64,000 bases of DNA from CAIQQQ01 sp040399685 (GTDB lineage Bacteria > Pseudomonadota > Alphaproteobacteria > Acetobacterales > Acetobacteraceae), in the NCBI GenBank assembly GCA_040399685.1, contig JBBART010000002.1, positions 124,001 to 188,000 on the forward strand, given 5' to 3'. The translations under genes and the position numbers were made by a program. The number at the start of each line of letters is the position of its first letter. The first letter of the stretch is position 1. The notes under the pieces are model-generated. The model did not search any database and was not told where the DNA came from. It worked only from the letters and a program-made list of their open reading frames with translations. Positions 16,644 to 26,370 of this stretch are shown in pieces.

Positions 16644-17539
16644 GCCGCAGTCTCCATTTTGAGGGGAACGCCGAGGCGGCGAATTTCCCATTGCAGGTCT
16701 ATCCCGCTGCTGGCGCGCACGCGGGCGCGCACATCCTCACCCAGGGCCTCGATGTCGGCAGCGGTGGCATCGCCGGTGTTCAGCAGGAAGTTGCAGTGTT
16801 TTTCAGACACCTGTGCGCCGCCGCGTGTCAGCCCACGGCACCCGGCGCCATCGATCAGTTCCCACGCCTTCATCTCGGGCGGGTTGCGGAACGTGGAGCC
16901 GCCGGTGCGGGCGCGCACCGGCTGCGTCGCTTCGCGGCTGGCGCGGATCTCGGCCATGCGGGCGGCGATGGCGGCAGCCTCGCCAGGCAAAGCGCGGAAC
17001 CGGGCGCGCACCACCACACCGCCGGCGGGCAGCTTGGCGTGGCGATAGGCAAAGGACAGTTTGGCTGCGGTCAGCGTCACCAACTCGCCGGTCCTGGTCA
17101 CGATCTCGGCCCAGTCCAGAACATGCGCCACGTCGCTGCCATAGGCGCCGGCGTTCATCGCGACAGCGCCACCGATGGTGCCGGGAATGCCGGACAGGAA
17201 TTCCAGCCCGCCCAGCCCGGCGGCAGCGGCGTGTTCGGCCACTGTGAGGTCAAGTGCTGCCGCGCCTGCGATGATCCCGCCGTCATCGACGACGATCTCG
17301 CCAAAGCCGCGTGCGAGGCGAATGACCACGCCGTGAATGCCACCATCGCGCACGATCAGGTTGGACGCAGCACCCATCACCGTCACCGGGATCTCATGCG
17401 GCAACGCCTTGAGGAACGCGCACAGATCCTCGGCATCGGCCGGTTTCACCAGCGCCTCAGCCGGGCCGCCGACGCGAAACCAGGTCGACGGCGCCAGTGG
17501 CGCGTTCGCCTGCACCCGGCCGCGCAATTCTGGCAGCAT
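16640..17539 (-). CDS. murB: UDP-N-acetylenolpyruvoylglucosamine reductase
   Basis: MurB is the FAD/NADPH enzyme that reduces enolpyruvyl-UDP-GlcNAc to UDP-MurNAc. The 299-residue protein has the N-terminal PLAPSTWFRVGGPAE, the FAD-binding MGAASNLIVRDGG and GIPGTIGGAVAMNAGAYG, the catalytic-region GSTFRNPPE, and HCNFLLNTGDATAADIE near the end. It lies 5 nt after murC and overlaps ddl by 4 nt. The start at 17539 is preferred to the longer frame, which would run into murC. Confidence 0.97.
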   Translation of the reverse strand: MLPELRGRVQANAPLAPSTWFRVGGPAEALVKPADAEDLCAFLKALPHEIPVTVMGAASNLIVRDGGIHGVVIRLARGFGEIVVDDGGIIAGAAALDLTVAEHAAAAGLGGLEFLSGIPGTIGGAVAMNAGAYGSDVAHVLDWAEIVTRTGELVTLTAAKLSFAYRHAKLPAGGVVVRARFRALPGEAAAIAARMAEIRASREATQPVRARTGGSTFRNPPEMKAWELIDGAGCRGLTRGGAQVSEKHCNFLLNTGDATAADIEALGEDVRARVRASSGIDLQWEIRRLGVPLKMETAA

Positions 17540-17544
17540 CCCGA

Positions 17545-18963
17545 TCACCGACGCGGCCCTTGCAAGGCTGCAAGCTGCGCCGGCAGTGCGTTGGCCCACT
17601 GGGTGATGGTGCCCGCCCCCAGGCAGATGACAAAATCGCCCGGCTTGGCGATAGCGTGGATCATCTCCGCCAGATGGTCCGGCCCTGGCAACGGCACCAC
17701 GCTGCGATGGCCGCGCGTGCGCAGGCCCTCGATCAGCGCGTCGCGGTCAACGCCCGGGATCGGCGCCTCGCCGGCAGCATAGACGTCGGCCACGATGACG
17801 GTGCCGGCGTCGTTCATGCAGGCGCAGAACTCACTGAACAGCGATTGCAGGCGCGAATAGCGATGCGGCTGCACCACGGCGATCACGTCCCGCGCACCGG
17901 CCTGTCGGGCCGCCTTCAGCACGGCCATGATTTCCACCGGGTGATGGCCGTAATCGTCGATGACGGTGATGCCGCCCGACTCGCCCGTCTTGGTGAAGCG
18001 CCGCTGCACGCCCCGGAAATTCAGGAACGCGCTGCGCAACGTGGCGTCGTCGATTTCCATCTCAATGCCGATGGTGATGGCGGCCAGCGCGTTGGACACG
18101 TTATGCGCCCCCAGCATCGGCAGCCGGAACGGCCCCATGCGCCGCGTGCGGCCCCGGGCGCGATCGGCGATCTCCACCTCGAATGTGGCGCCCATCCGGT
18201 CCATCACCAGGCGGTCAGCCCGCACATCGGCCTGCGGCGAAAACCCATAGGTGATCACGCGGCGATCCGACAGACGCGGGATCATCTGCTGCACCGAGGG
18301 ATGGTCGATGCACAGGACCGCAAAGCCGTAGAACGGGATGTTCTGCACGAACTGGTCAAAGCCAGCGGTCATCGCCTCGGCGGTGCCCCAGTGGTCCAAA
18401 TGCTCGGGGTCGATGTTGGTGACAACCGCGATGGTGGCAGGCAGGCGCAGGAAGCTGCCGTCGCTTTCGTCAGCCTCCACCACCATCCATTCGCCCGCGC
18501 CCATGCGGGTGTTGGAACCATAGGCGTTGATGATGCCGCCGTTGATAACGGTTGGGTCCAGATGCGCCGCCTCCAGCACCGCCGCCACCAGGCTGGTGGT
18601 GGTGGTCTTGCCATGGGTGCCGCCGACGGCAATGGCCCAGCGCAGGCGCATCAACTCGCCGAGCATCTCAGCACGGCGCACCACCGGGATCAGCCGCGTG
18701 CGGGCAGCGCGCACCTCGGGGTTGTCGGCCTTCACCGCGGTGGAGATCACCACCACGCGGGCAGTGCCGAGATTGGCCTCGTCATGGCCAACAAACACCG
18801 GAATGCCCACTTCGCGCAGGCGACGCACATTGGCGCTTTCGGAAATATCACTGCCCTGGACGGAATAGCCCAGGGTGTGCAGCACCTCCGCGATGCCGGA
18901 CATGCCGATACCGCCGATACCGACAAAATGTACGGTGCCGATGGAGAGGGGCAACGCTCTCAT
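17545..18963 (-). CDS. murC: UDP-N-acetylmuramate-L-alanine ligase
   Basis: MurC adds L-alanine to UDP-MurNAc. The 472-residue protein has the Rossmann glycine loop HFVGIGGIGMSG at 12-23, the ATP-binding GGTHGKTTTTSL, the substrate-binding GSNTRMG...EADESDGSF block, and the C-terminal DDYGHHPVEI motif with VVQPHRYSR. The ATG at 18963 overlaps the murG stop in an ATGA, so the very long open frame further upstream is an artefact. It is part of the murG-murC-murB-ddl series. Confidence 0.98.
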   Translation of the reverse strand: MRALPLSIGTVHFVGIGGIGMSGIAEVLHTLGYSVQGSDISESANVRRLREVGIPVFVGHDEANLGTARVVVISTAVKADNPEVRAARTRLIPVVRRAEMLGELMRLRWAIAVGGTHGKTTTTSLVAAVLEAAHLDPTVINGGIINAYGSNTRMGAGEWMVVEADESDGSFLRLPATIAVVTNIDPEHLDHWGTAEAMTAGFDQFVQNIPFYGFAVLCIDHPSVQQMIPRLSDRRVITYGFSPQADVRADRLVMDRMGATFEVEIADRARGRTRRMGPFRLPMLGAHNVSNALAAITIGIEMEIDDATLRSAFLNFRGVQRRFTKTGESGGITVIDDYGHHPVEIMAVLKAARQAGARDVIAVVQPHRYSRLQSLFSEFCACMNDAGTVIVADVYAAGEAPIPGVDRDALIEGLRTRGHRSVVPLPGPDHLAEMIHAIAKPGDFVICLGAGTITQWANALPAQLAALQGPRR

Positions 18964-20066
18964 GCCGCGTTCTCCGGAAAATGGATGGTCTGTTCTACAA
19001 GGTCGGCGAGGCGCGCGGCCGCGTCGATACGACTGAAGCCGGACGCTGCCTTCGCAAGCGGCGCCAGCAGGTTTGGCTCGGCGATCAGCGGCGCCAGGAA
19101 CTCCGCCAGATCGACGGCGGTGAATATGGATTGGTGCATCATCCACGCGCCGCCGACATCGGCCAACGCCAGCGCATTGGCGCGCTGGTGATCGTCGATG
19201 GCACTGGGCAGCGGCACCAGGATGGACGGGCGGCCGATGGCGGCAAGCTCGGACACCGTGGACGCGCCGGCGCGGGCGATCACCAGATGAGCGGCTTCCA
19301 GTCTCTGCGCCACATCGGCAAAGAACGGCGCCAGATCGGCGGCAACGCCCAACGCGGCATACGCGCTGCGGACCTGTCCGAGATCCTCGGCACGGCATTG
19401 CTGGGTGATCCGCATGCGCTTCAGCACATCGTCCGGCAGGCGGCCGATCGCATCGGGAATGACGGTGCTGAACACCCGCGCGCCCAGCGAGCCACCGAGC
19501 ACCAACAGATTGAAGATGTCGCCCCCTGGCACATACGCAGCCGCGGCCAATGCCACCACGGCCGGGCGTACCGGGTTGCCGGTGACATGGCACGCGGCAG
19601 AACGCGGCACGCGCGTGGTGTCGGCAAAGCTCAAGGCCAGCCCGGTGGCAAACCGGTTCATCGCCCGGTTGGCCCGACCCAGCACGGCATTCTGTTCGTG
19701 CAGCAGGACGCGCGGGCGATGCAGCAGGCTGCGCGAGGCCAGTACCGGCGCCACGGTCGGATAGCCGCCGAAGCCCACGATGGCGGATGGACGCAACCGG
19801 CGCAGGATGCGCCGCGCCTGCAACGTACCAGCCGCAAGGGCCAACGCCGATTTGGCGGCCTTCACTGCGCCGCGCCCGGCAATGCCCGAGCCGCTCAGGA
19901 CAAACCGCTCACACTTGGCGAACACGGCGGAATTTCCAGCGCCAGAGCGCGCATCGGTCATCAGCGCCACGATGTGCCCGCGACCTTGAAGTTCCGCCGC
20001 CAACGCTTCGGCCGGAAAGAAATGCCCGCCGGTGCCGCCGGCTGCGATGATGATGGGCGCGCTCAC
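18960..20066 (-). CDS. murG: lipid II synthase (GlcNAc transferase) MurG
   Basis: MurG transfers GlcNAc from UDP-GlcNAc to lipid I at the cytoplasmic membrane face. The 368-residue GT-B protein has the glycine loop IIAAGGTGGHFFPAEAL at the N-terminus, ALGIPA-type contacts replaced by LLHEQNAVLGRANR, the second glycine loop LVLGGSLGARVF, and the donor-binding VIARAGASTVSELAAIGRP. It overlaps ftsW and murC by 4 nt each. Confidence 0.97.
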   Translation of the reverse strand: MSAPIIIAAGGTGGHFFPAEALAAELQGRGHIVALMTDARSGAGNSAVFAKCERFVLSGSGIAGRGAVKAAKSALALAAGTLQARRILRRLRPSAIVGFGGYPTVAPVLASRSLLHRPRVLLHEQNAVLGRANRAMNRFATGLALSFADTTRVPRSAACHVTGNPVRPAVVALAAAAYVPGGDIFNLLVLGGSLGARVFSTVIPDAIGRLPDDVLKRMRITQQCRAEDLGQVRSAYAALGVAADLAPFFADVAQRLEAAHLVIARAGASTVSELAAIGRPSILVPLPSAIDDHQRANALALADVGGAWMMHQSIFTAVDLAEFLAPLIAEPNLLAPLAKAASGFSRIDAAARLADLVEQTIHFPENAA

Positions 20067-21184
20067 AGCAATTCCGCCGATCCGCCGCGCCGTGTCAGCG
20101 CCAGCAGCATGCCCATGCCGAGCGCCACCGCCATCACCGACGATCCGCCATACGACACGAACGGCAGCGTCATGCCCTTGGTGGGAATGAGGTGCAGGGT
20201 GGAGGCCATGTTGACGAAGGCCTGCAATCCGAAACTCGCCACCAGCCCGGTGGCCGCCAGCACGATGAACAGATCAGCCTCGTCCAGCAGCCGCAACAGG
20301 CCGCGCAGCACGATGAAGGCAAACACGCCGATCAGCACCATGCAGATCAGCAGGCCGAATTCCTCGCCCATCACGGCAAACACGAAGTCCGCATGCGCGT
20401 CGGGCAGCTTGTCCTTCACGAAGCCCTCGCCAGGCCCGCGCCCCAGCAAGCCGCCGCTGCCGAAGGCTTCGAGCGCACGGTCGATCTGGAAGTGATCGCC
20501 CTTGCTGCTGTCGAAGAAGCTCAGCAGCCGATAGCGGAAATGCGGCAGGGCCACGAAGGCCCCCACGCCGCCAAGACCGATCATGCCCGCGCCCAGGCCG
20601 ATCCAGATCAGGTTCAGTCCTGAGACAAAAAGCTGGGTCAGGAACACCACCGTCACCACGGCCAGCATGCCGATATCAGGCTGCGATTTCAGCAGCACGG
20701 CAATGACGGCGAAAATGCCAAGGCAGATGGCCAACCCCGGAACCCTGGGGCTGCGACGCCCCTCGTTCAGCAGCCATGCCGTGACGACGGCAAAGCACGG
20801 CTTTAGGAATTCGCTCGGCTGGATGGACATGCCGGGCAGCGCAATCCATCGCGTCGCGCCCTTGATGTTCGGGCCGATCACCAACGTTGCTGCCGTCAAA
20901 ATCAACGCCCCGGCGCATAAGACCAGCGACAGTCGCCGCACGCCGCGGGGCGACAGCAGAGACACCGCCACCACGATGGCTCCGGCAATGGCCAGGAACA
21001 GCACCTGCTTGAGAATAAAGCTATCACGCGCCTGGCCGATTCGCTCGGCCACGGCAGGCGAAGCCGCCAGCATCATCACATAGCCGAAGCCAATCAGCGT
21101 GCCGACGGCCATCAGGGTCCATCGATCGATCGACCACCACCAAAGGCCCAGCAGCGAGGTATCGGCGCGTGACAACACGGGCAT
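20063..21184 (-). CDS. ftsW: septal peptidoglycan glycosyltransferase FtsW
   Basis: FtsW is the SEDS-family polymerase that works with FtsI at the septum. The 373-residue protein has about ten membrane helices and the family motifs KGATRWI, QPSEFLKP, the loop FGSGGLLGRGPGEGFVKDKLPDAH (shown only in part here), and the end PFVSYGGSSVMA. It starts with TGATG, overlapping the murD stop by 1 nt, and overlaps murG by 4 nt. Among SEDS proteins, the cluster position favours FtsW over RodA. Confidence 0.97.
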   Translation of the reverse strand: MPVLSRADTSLLGLWWWSIDRWTLMAVGTLIGFGYVMMLAASPAVAERIGQARDSFILKQVLFLAIAGAIVVAVSLLSPRGVRRLSLVLCAGALILTAATLVIGPNIKGATRWIALPGMSIQPSEFLKPCFAVVTAWLLNEGRRSPRVPGLAICLGIFAVIAVLLKSQPDIGMLAVVTVVFLTQLFVSGLNLIWIGLGAGMIGLGGVGAFVALPHFRYRLLSFFDSSKGDHFQIDRALEAFGSGGLLGRGPGEGFVKDKLPDAHADFVFAVMGEEFGLLICMVLIGVFAFIVLRGLLRLLDEADLFIVLAATGLVASFGLQAFVNMASTLHLIPTKGMTLPFVSYGGSSVMAVALGMGMLLALTRRGGSAELL

Positions 21185-22482
21185 CAGCCAAGCTCCTGCA
21201 CAAGGCCGCGGAAACGATCGCCGCGCTGGTCGAAGCCGGTGAACTGGTCCCAGCTGGCGCAGGCCGGGGAGAGCAGAACCACTGAAGGCGGCACGGACGC
21301 CTGTGCGATCCAGGCGGCGGATTCAGCGATAGCGGCTTCCAGCGTGCCGACAATGCTGTGCGAAACGCCGTGTTCGGCCAGCGTTTCCGCAAAAATCGGC
21401 GCGTCGCGGCCGATCAGGAAAGCGTGGGCGATGCGCGGGAAATACGGCGCCAACGACTCGATCCCGCCTTCCTTGGACGTGCCGCCGGCGATCCAGAGAA
21501 TGCTGTCGTAGCAGGCCAGCGCACGGGCGGCGCTGTCGGCGTTGGTGGCCTTGCTGTCATTGATCCAATCCACGCCCGCGATGGTGGCCACGCGCTCCTG
21601 GCGATGCGGCAGCCCGGCATAGCTCTGGATGGCGGCTGCAATCATCTCGTTCGGCACCCCCAGCGCCCGCGCCAGGGCGGTGGCGGCAGCGATGTTCTGG
21701 GCGTTGTGGCCGCCGGGCAGCGTGGCGGCTGTGGCAATCGGCGCGTCGTTCTCGGACACGCGGATGGCGCTCGGAAGTGTTTCTGCCATGGCACGGGACA
21801 TCGGATCGTCGATGCCGATCACCGCCACGTCCGACGCCGTCTGTCGTACGAAAATCTCGCGTTTGGCGGCGGCGTAGCCGTTCATGTCGCCGTGCCGATC
21901 GATGTGGTCCGCGCTGAGATTGAGCATGCAGGCCGCATCGAACCGAAGGGCTGCGAGTCTTTCCAACATGTAGCTGGACATCTCCAACACGTACACGCCA
22001 TCGTCATCGAGAAGTGGCAACGAAAGTGCCGCCGTGCCGAGATTGGCGCCCGCCGCGTTGGCGATGCCGGCTTGCGTCAGAATATGCGCCAGCAAGGCCG
22101 TGGTGGTGGATTTGCCGTTGGTGCCGGTGATGCCAACGAAGCGCGCGGCGGAGCCTGCGGCGCGAACCGCCCGGAACAACAGATCGGCATCCGACAGGAT
22201 CGGCACGCCAGCGGCGATGGCCTCGGCGGCAATCGGATGCGGCATGGGCAGGCGGTGCGGAATGCCTGGCGACATCACCAGCGCCGTCAGCCCGGCCATG
22301 ACGGGTTTGGCCACCACGAGGTCAGACGCAGCTTCACGCGCCTCGGGCTTGTCGTCCCACACCGTCACGTCAGCGCCCATCGCCACCAGCGCGCGCGCCG
22401 CCGGCAGGCCGGCACGGCCAAGGCCCAGCACCGCGAAACGCTGGCCGAGGAAAATGTCGGGGGGGAAAGATGCAGGGGTCAT
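21184..22482 (-). CDS. murD: UDP-N-acetylmuramoylalanine-D-glutamate ligase
   Basis: MurD adds D-glutamate to UDP-MurNAc-L-Ala. The 432-residue protein has an N-terminal Rossmann domain (VLGLGRAGLPAARAL), the ATP-binding GITGTNGKSTTTALLA, the LNLSADHIDRHGDM region, and the C-terminal INDSKATNADSAARAL and AGGTSKEGG motifs. It overlaps mraY by 1-4 nt style junctions: its ATG lies within the mraY stop (ATGA), and its own stop overlaps ftsW by 1 nt. Confidence 0.97.
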   Translation of the reverse strand: MTPASFPPDIFLGQRFAVLGLGRAGLPAARALVAMGADVTVWDDKPEAREAASDLVVAKPVMAGLTALVMSPGIPHRLPMPHPIAAEAIAAGVPILSDADLLFRAVRAAGSAARFVGITGTNGKSTTTALLAHILTQAGIANAAGANLGTAALSLPLLDDDGVYVLEMSSYMLERLAALRFDAACMLNLSADHIDRHGDMNGYAAAKREIFVRQTASDVAVIGIDDPMSRAMAETLPSAIRVSENDAPIATAATLPGGHNAQNIAAATALARALGVPNEMIAAAIQSYAGLPHRQERVATIAGVDWINDSKATNADSAARALACYDSILWIAGGTSKEGGIESLAPYFPRIAHAFLIGRDAPIFAETLAEHGVSHSIVGTLEAAIAESAAWIAQASVPPSVVLLSPACASWDQFTGFDQRGDRFRGLVQELG

Positions 22483-23567
22483 CGGATTTTCAGCGTCGCC
22501 AGACCGATCAGCGCCAGGATCATGGAGATGATCCAGAAGCGGATCACGATGGTCGGTTCGGCCCAGCCCTTCTTTTCAAAATGATGGTGCAGCGGCGCCA
22601 TCAGGAACACGCGGCGCCCGGTGCGCTTGAACCAGAACACCTGGATGATGACAGACATCGTTTCCACCACGAACAGCCCACCGACGATGGCGAGCACGAT
22701 TTCATGCTTGGTGGCAACGGCCACCGCCCCCAGCGCGCCGCCGAGGGCGAGGCTGCCGGTGTCGCCCATGAACACGCGCGCGGGGGGCGCGTTGAACCAC
22801 AGGAAGCCGAGCCCCGCGCCGATCATCGCCGAGCAGAACACGCTGAGTTCGCCGGTCCCGGCCACTTCGCGGATCTTGAGGTAGTCGGCGAAATTATGAT
22901 TGCCCACCAGATAGGCGATCAGCGCGAACACCCCGGCGGCGATGATGGTGGGCACAATCGCCAGGCCGTCCAGCCCATCGGTGAGATTGACGGCGTTCGA
23001 TGCGCCAATCATCACGAACGTGGCCACCAGCGGGAAGAAGATCCCCAGCGGAACCAGCACGTCCTTGAAGAACGGCAACGCCAGGCCGGAGCCGGTGGGG
23101 CCGGGGGTGATGCTCATGATCCAGATCGCCGTACCCATGCCCATCACCAGCTGAACAATCAGCTTGCCGCGCCCGGACAGGCCACGAAACGAGGCTTTGG
23201 ACAGTTTGATATAGTCATCCACAAAGCCGATCGCGCCATAGCCGAGCGTCAGCAGCAGCACCGCCCACACATACTGGTTGCGCAGATCCGCCCAGAGCAG
23301 AGTGGAGACGGTCAATGTGGACAGGATCAGCACGCCGCCCATGGTGGGCGTGCCTTTCTTGGTCAGAAGATGGCTCTCCGGCCCATCCGGACGGATCGGC
23401 TGGCCAGCGCCCTGGACGGATTTCAGCCAGCGAATCAGCGCCGGGCCGAGCAACAGACTCAGCACCAGCGCCGTCATGCACGCAGCACCCGAGCGGAAGG
23501 TGAGGTAACGAAACAGGTTGGCGAACACGACCTGATCGGCGAACGGGCGCGCCAGATTATACAGCAT
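22479..23567 (-). CDS. mraY: phospho-MurNAc-pentapeptide transferase MraY
   Basis: MraY makes lipid I by moving phospho-MurNAc-pentapeptide to undecaprenyl phosphate. The 362-residue protein has about ten membrane helices. Conserved loops are GTPTMGG, the catalytic FVDDYIKLSK, NAVNLTDGLDGLA, MGDTGSLALGGALG and the basic HHHFEKKGW near the C-terminus. It starts 1 nt inside the murF stop. Confidence 0.98.
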   Translation of the reverse strand: MLYNLARPFADQVVFANLFRYLTFRSGAACMTALVLSLLLGPALIRWLKSVQGAGQPIRPDGPESHLLTKKGTPTMGGVLILSTLTVSTLLWADLRNQYVWAVLLLTLGYGAIGFVDDYIKLSKASFRGLSGRGKLIVQLVMGMGTAIWIMSITPGPTGSGLALPFFKDVLVPLGIFFPLVATFVMIGASNAVNLTDGLDGLAIVPTIIAAGVFALIAYLVGNHNFADYLKIREVAGTGELSVFCSAMIGAGLGFLWFNAPPARVFMGDTGSLALGGALGAVAVATKHEIVLAIVGGLFVVETMSVIIQVFWFKRTGRRVFLMAPLHHHFEKKGWAEPTIVIRFWIISMILALIGLATLKIR

Positions 23568-24943
23568 CAGCGCAATTCCTTGGGCTGGTCGATCGCATCG
23601 ACCACGATTTTCATGCGGCTGCCCAGGCTGCCTTTGATAAGGATTGCGTCGCCCGGGCGGAGGGCGCGCAGAACGAGAGGTGCCAGCGTTGCCGAATCCG
23701 GCATGTGGGCCCCTCGTTTGGCGGCGGGAATGACATCGTGCAACCCCTGCATCAAGGGGCCGCAGGTGAAAACCAGATCTGCGTTGGCCACAACATCCGG
23801 CGCGAGGCCGATATGCTCCTGCGGACCGACCTCACCCAGTTCCAGCATGTCGCCCAACACCGCGATGCGGCGGGCAGCCGGCACAAGCCCGAGCAGTGAC
23901 AGCGCCGCGCAGACGGAGATGGTGGACGCGTTGTAGCTTTCGTCGAGCAGCGTACCGGTGCCTTCGGCCACTGCGATGCTGCGGCGCAATCCGCGGCCGG
24001 CGCCGGGGGTGAACTGTGCGAGGGCAACCGCGCCGTCGAACGGGTCCGCGCCCAGAGCGTTGGCCGCAGCCAGGGCCGCCAGCGCGTTCATCGCCATGTG
24101 CAGGCCGGGTGCGCCGAGCCGAAACGCGATCTCGTCGCCCGCGATGCTCACCACCATATCGGTGCCGTCCGCATCCGGCTTGGCCGACAGCAGGCGATGC
24201 GTGGCGTCAGCGCTGGTGCCGAATGTCTCGACGCGGGCGGTGCAGGAGGCGGCCATGCGGGCAAACTGCGGCGAATCGGCTGGCAGCAGCAAAATGCCAT
24301 CCGGCTCCAGACCGTTGGCGATGCTGGCCTTTTCGTCGGCAATCGCCTCGATGCTGCCAAGATGGCCGATATGGGTCGCGGCGATGTTGGTGATGACGGC
24401 CACATGCGGGCGGGCCAGCCGGGCGAGGGGCGCGATCTCCCCCGCATGGTTCATGCCGATCTCGGCCACGGCGTAGCGGGCGTGCGCCGGCATGCGCGCC
24501 AGCGTCAGCGGCACGCCCCAATGATTGTTGTGCGACGCTTCGGCCGCCCAGGTCTTGGCCTGCGCCTGCAGGATGGTGCGCAGCATTTCCTTTGTGGTTG
24601 TCTTGCCGACGCTGCCGGTGACGGCCACCAGCCGCCCCTCGAATCGCGCCCGCGCGAAACGCCCGAGATCATGCAAGGCGCGGAAGGTATCCGCCGTCAT
24701 CAACAACCGTGCGTCATCGCCGACATCGTCGGGCAGCAGATGCACCATGGCGCCAGACGCACCGTTGGCCAGAGCGGTGGCCACATGCGCATGGCCGTCG
24801 CCATATTCGCCCACCAGTGCCACGAATATCTGGCCAGGCTTCACGCTGCGACTGTCAATGGAGATGCCGTTGGCGGAAAACGGCCCGCGCAACATGCCGC
24901 CAGTGGCCGCCAGCAGGTCCTTGGGGGTCCAAAGCGCGCTCAT
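23567..24943 (-). CDS. murF: UDP-MurNAc-tripeptide:D-Ala-D-Ala ligase MurF
   Basis: MurF adds D-Ala-D-Ala to complete the UDP-MurNAc pentapeptide. The 458-residue protein has the N-terminal domain with ISIDSRSVKPGQIFVAL, the P-loop VTGSVGKTTTKEML, the NHWGVPLTLARMP region, and the C-terminal LLDESYNASTIS and GDMLELG motifs. It overlaps murE by 4 nt and mraY by 1 nt. Confidence 0.97.
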   Translation of the reverse strand: MSALWTPKDLLAATGGMLRGPFSANGISIDSRSVKPGQIFVALVGEYGDGHAHVATALANGASGAMVHLLPDDVGDDARLLMTADTFRALHDLGRFARARFEGRLVAVTGSVGKTTTKEMLRTILQAQAKTWAAEASHNNHWGVPLTLARMPAHARYAVAEIGMNHAGEIAPLARLARPHVAVITNIAATHIGHLGSIEAIADEKASIANGLEPDGILLLPADSPQFARMAASCTARVETFGTSADATHRLLSAKPDADGTDMVVSIAGDEIAFRLGAPGLHMAMNALAALAAANALGADPFDGAVALAQFTPGAGRGLRRSIAVAEGTGTLLDESYNASTISVCAALSLLGLVPAARRIAVLGDMLELGEVGPQEHIGLAPDVVANADLVFTCGPLMQGLHDVIPAAKRGAHMPDSATLAPLVLRALRPGDAILIKGSLGSRMKIVVDAIDQPKELR

Positions 24944-26370
24944 GCCAGCCCCGCCAGACGCCGAATAACGCTGACATCATCGAACGGCATCGTTTCGCGG
25001 CCGATCGTCTGTCCCTGTTCGTGGCCCTTGCCGGCCACCACCAGAACATCGCCGGGTGCCAGATCGGACAGTCCGGCGGCGATGGCGCGGGCGCGGTCGC
25101 CGATTTCGGTGGCACCCGGGCAGCCAGCCATCACGGCGGCGCGGATGGATGCCGGATCTTCGGTGCGCGGGTTGTCGTCAGTGACGATCACACGGTCGGC
25201 GGCTGCGGCTGCGGCGCCCATCAGCGGACGCTTGCCGGGATCACGGTCGCCACCGGCGCCGAACACGAGGTGCAGTCGCCCCGCGGTATGGGGGCGCAAG
25301 GCTGCGATCAGCCGGTCCAGCGCGTCCGGCGTATGGGCGAAATCGACATAGGCGGCGGCTTTGTTCGGCAGCCGCGCTGCCAATTCCATCCGGCCGCGCA
25401 CGCCCGTCAGCCCACCGAGCAGACGGCTGGCATGTGCGACCCCGGTGGCCTCGGCCAGCGCGCAGGCGAGGACGGCGTTGTCCGCCTGAAAGCGGCCCAC
25501 CAGCGGAAGATGCACCATCTGGCCATTGAACGTGATGCGCTGCCCATCGGCCTGGGGCGTGACGCTCTCCGGGCCGACGATGTGGAAATCAAGCCCGCGC
25601 GCCGTCGCCGCATTTCGCAGCAACGCACACGTGTCCGCATCGAGCGCATCGCTGACGATGGCCGGCGCGCCGCGTGGCAACAGATCGGAGAACAGCCGCA
25701 GCTTGGCCGTGCGATAGGCTGTCATGCCGCCGTGATAATCCAGATGATCACGCGTCAAATTGGTCATGGCGCCCGCCGCCAGACGCACGCCGTCGAGGCG
25801 GAACTGGTCAAGCCCGTGCGAAGACGCCTCGATGGCGGCCGATTGAATGTCAGCATGCGCCAGCAGCGCCAGCGTGTCCGCCAACGCCACCGGATCGGGC
25901 GTGGTGAGGCCGGGTCCTGCGGCAAAGCCGGGTGCGATCAGGCCCAGCGTGCCGAGACTGGCGGCGGCGCGCCCGGAAAGCTGCCAAAGCTGGCGGAGGA
26001 ATTCGGCCGTGCTGGTCTTGCCGTTGGTGCCGGTGATGGCGACCACCTGGGCCGGTTGCGCGCCTGCCAACGCAGCAGCGATCCGGGCGAGGCAACGGCG
26101 CGGCTCCGCATCGGTGATCATCGGCCGCGGCGGCACGCCGGGTGGCCACTCGGCTCCGGTGGGCGCCAACACGGCCACAGCGCCGCGACTGACGGCATCG
26201 GCGATGAAGGCTTGGCCGTTGGCGCGCACCCCGGGCAGGGCTGCGAACATCATGCCAGGACGGACGGCACGGCTGTCGGCGGTGATGCCGCGCAGATCCA
26301 GACCCGCGATGGCGCGCCAGGCCGGTGGATCGACCCCGGCCACCGCACGCATCAGTTCAGCGCCCGTCAT
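24940..26370 (-). CDS. murE: UDP-MurNAc-L-Ala-D-Glu:meso-diaminopimelate ligase MurE
   Basis: MurE adds the third residue of the stem peptide. The 476-residue protein has GITADSRAVRPGMMFAALPG, the P-loop ITGTNGKTSTAEF, TNLTRDHLDYHG, and the substrate-selecting motif DNPRTEDP. DNPR marks enzymes that add meso-diaminopimelate, so the wall is of the DAP type. The start at 26370 overlaps ftsI by 14 nt; the longer open frame upstream is a low-complexity shadow of ftsI. Confidence 0.97.
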   Translation of the reverse strand: MTGAELMRAVAGVDPPAWRAIAGLDLRGITADSRAVRPGMMFAALPGVRANGQAFIADAVSRGAVAVLAPTGAEWPPGVPPRPMITDAEPRRCLARIAAALAGAQPAQVVAITGTNGKTSTAEFLRQLWQLSGRAAASLGTLGLIAPGFAAGPGLTTPDPVALADTLALLAHADIQSAAIEASSHGLDQFRLDGVRLAAGAMTNLTRDHLDYHGGMTAYRTAKLRLFSDLLPRGAPAIVSDALDADTCALLRNAATARGLDFHIVGPESVTPQADGQRITFNGQMVHLPLVGRFQADNAVLACALAEATGVAHASRLLGGLTGVRGRMELAARLPNKAAAYVDFAHTPDALDRLIAALRPHTAGRLHLVFGAGGDRDPGKRPLMGAAAAAADRVIVTDDNPRTEDPASIRAAVMAGCPGATEIGDRARAIAAGLSDLAPGDVLVVAGKGHEQGQTIGRETMPFDDVSVIRRLAGLA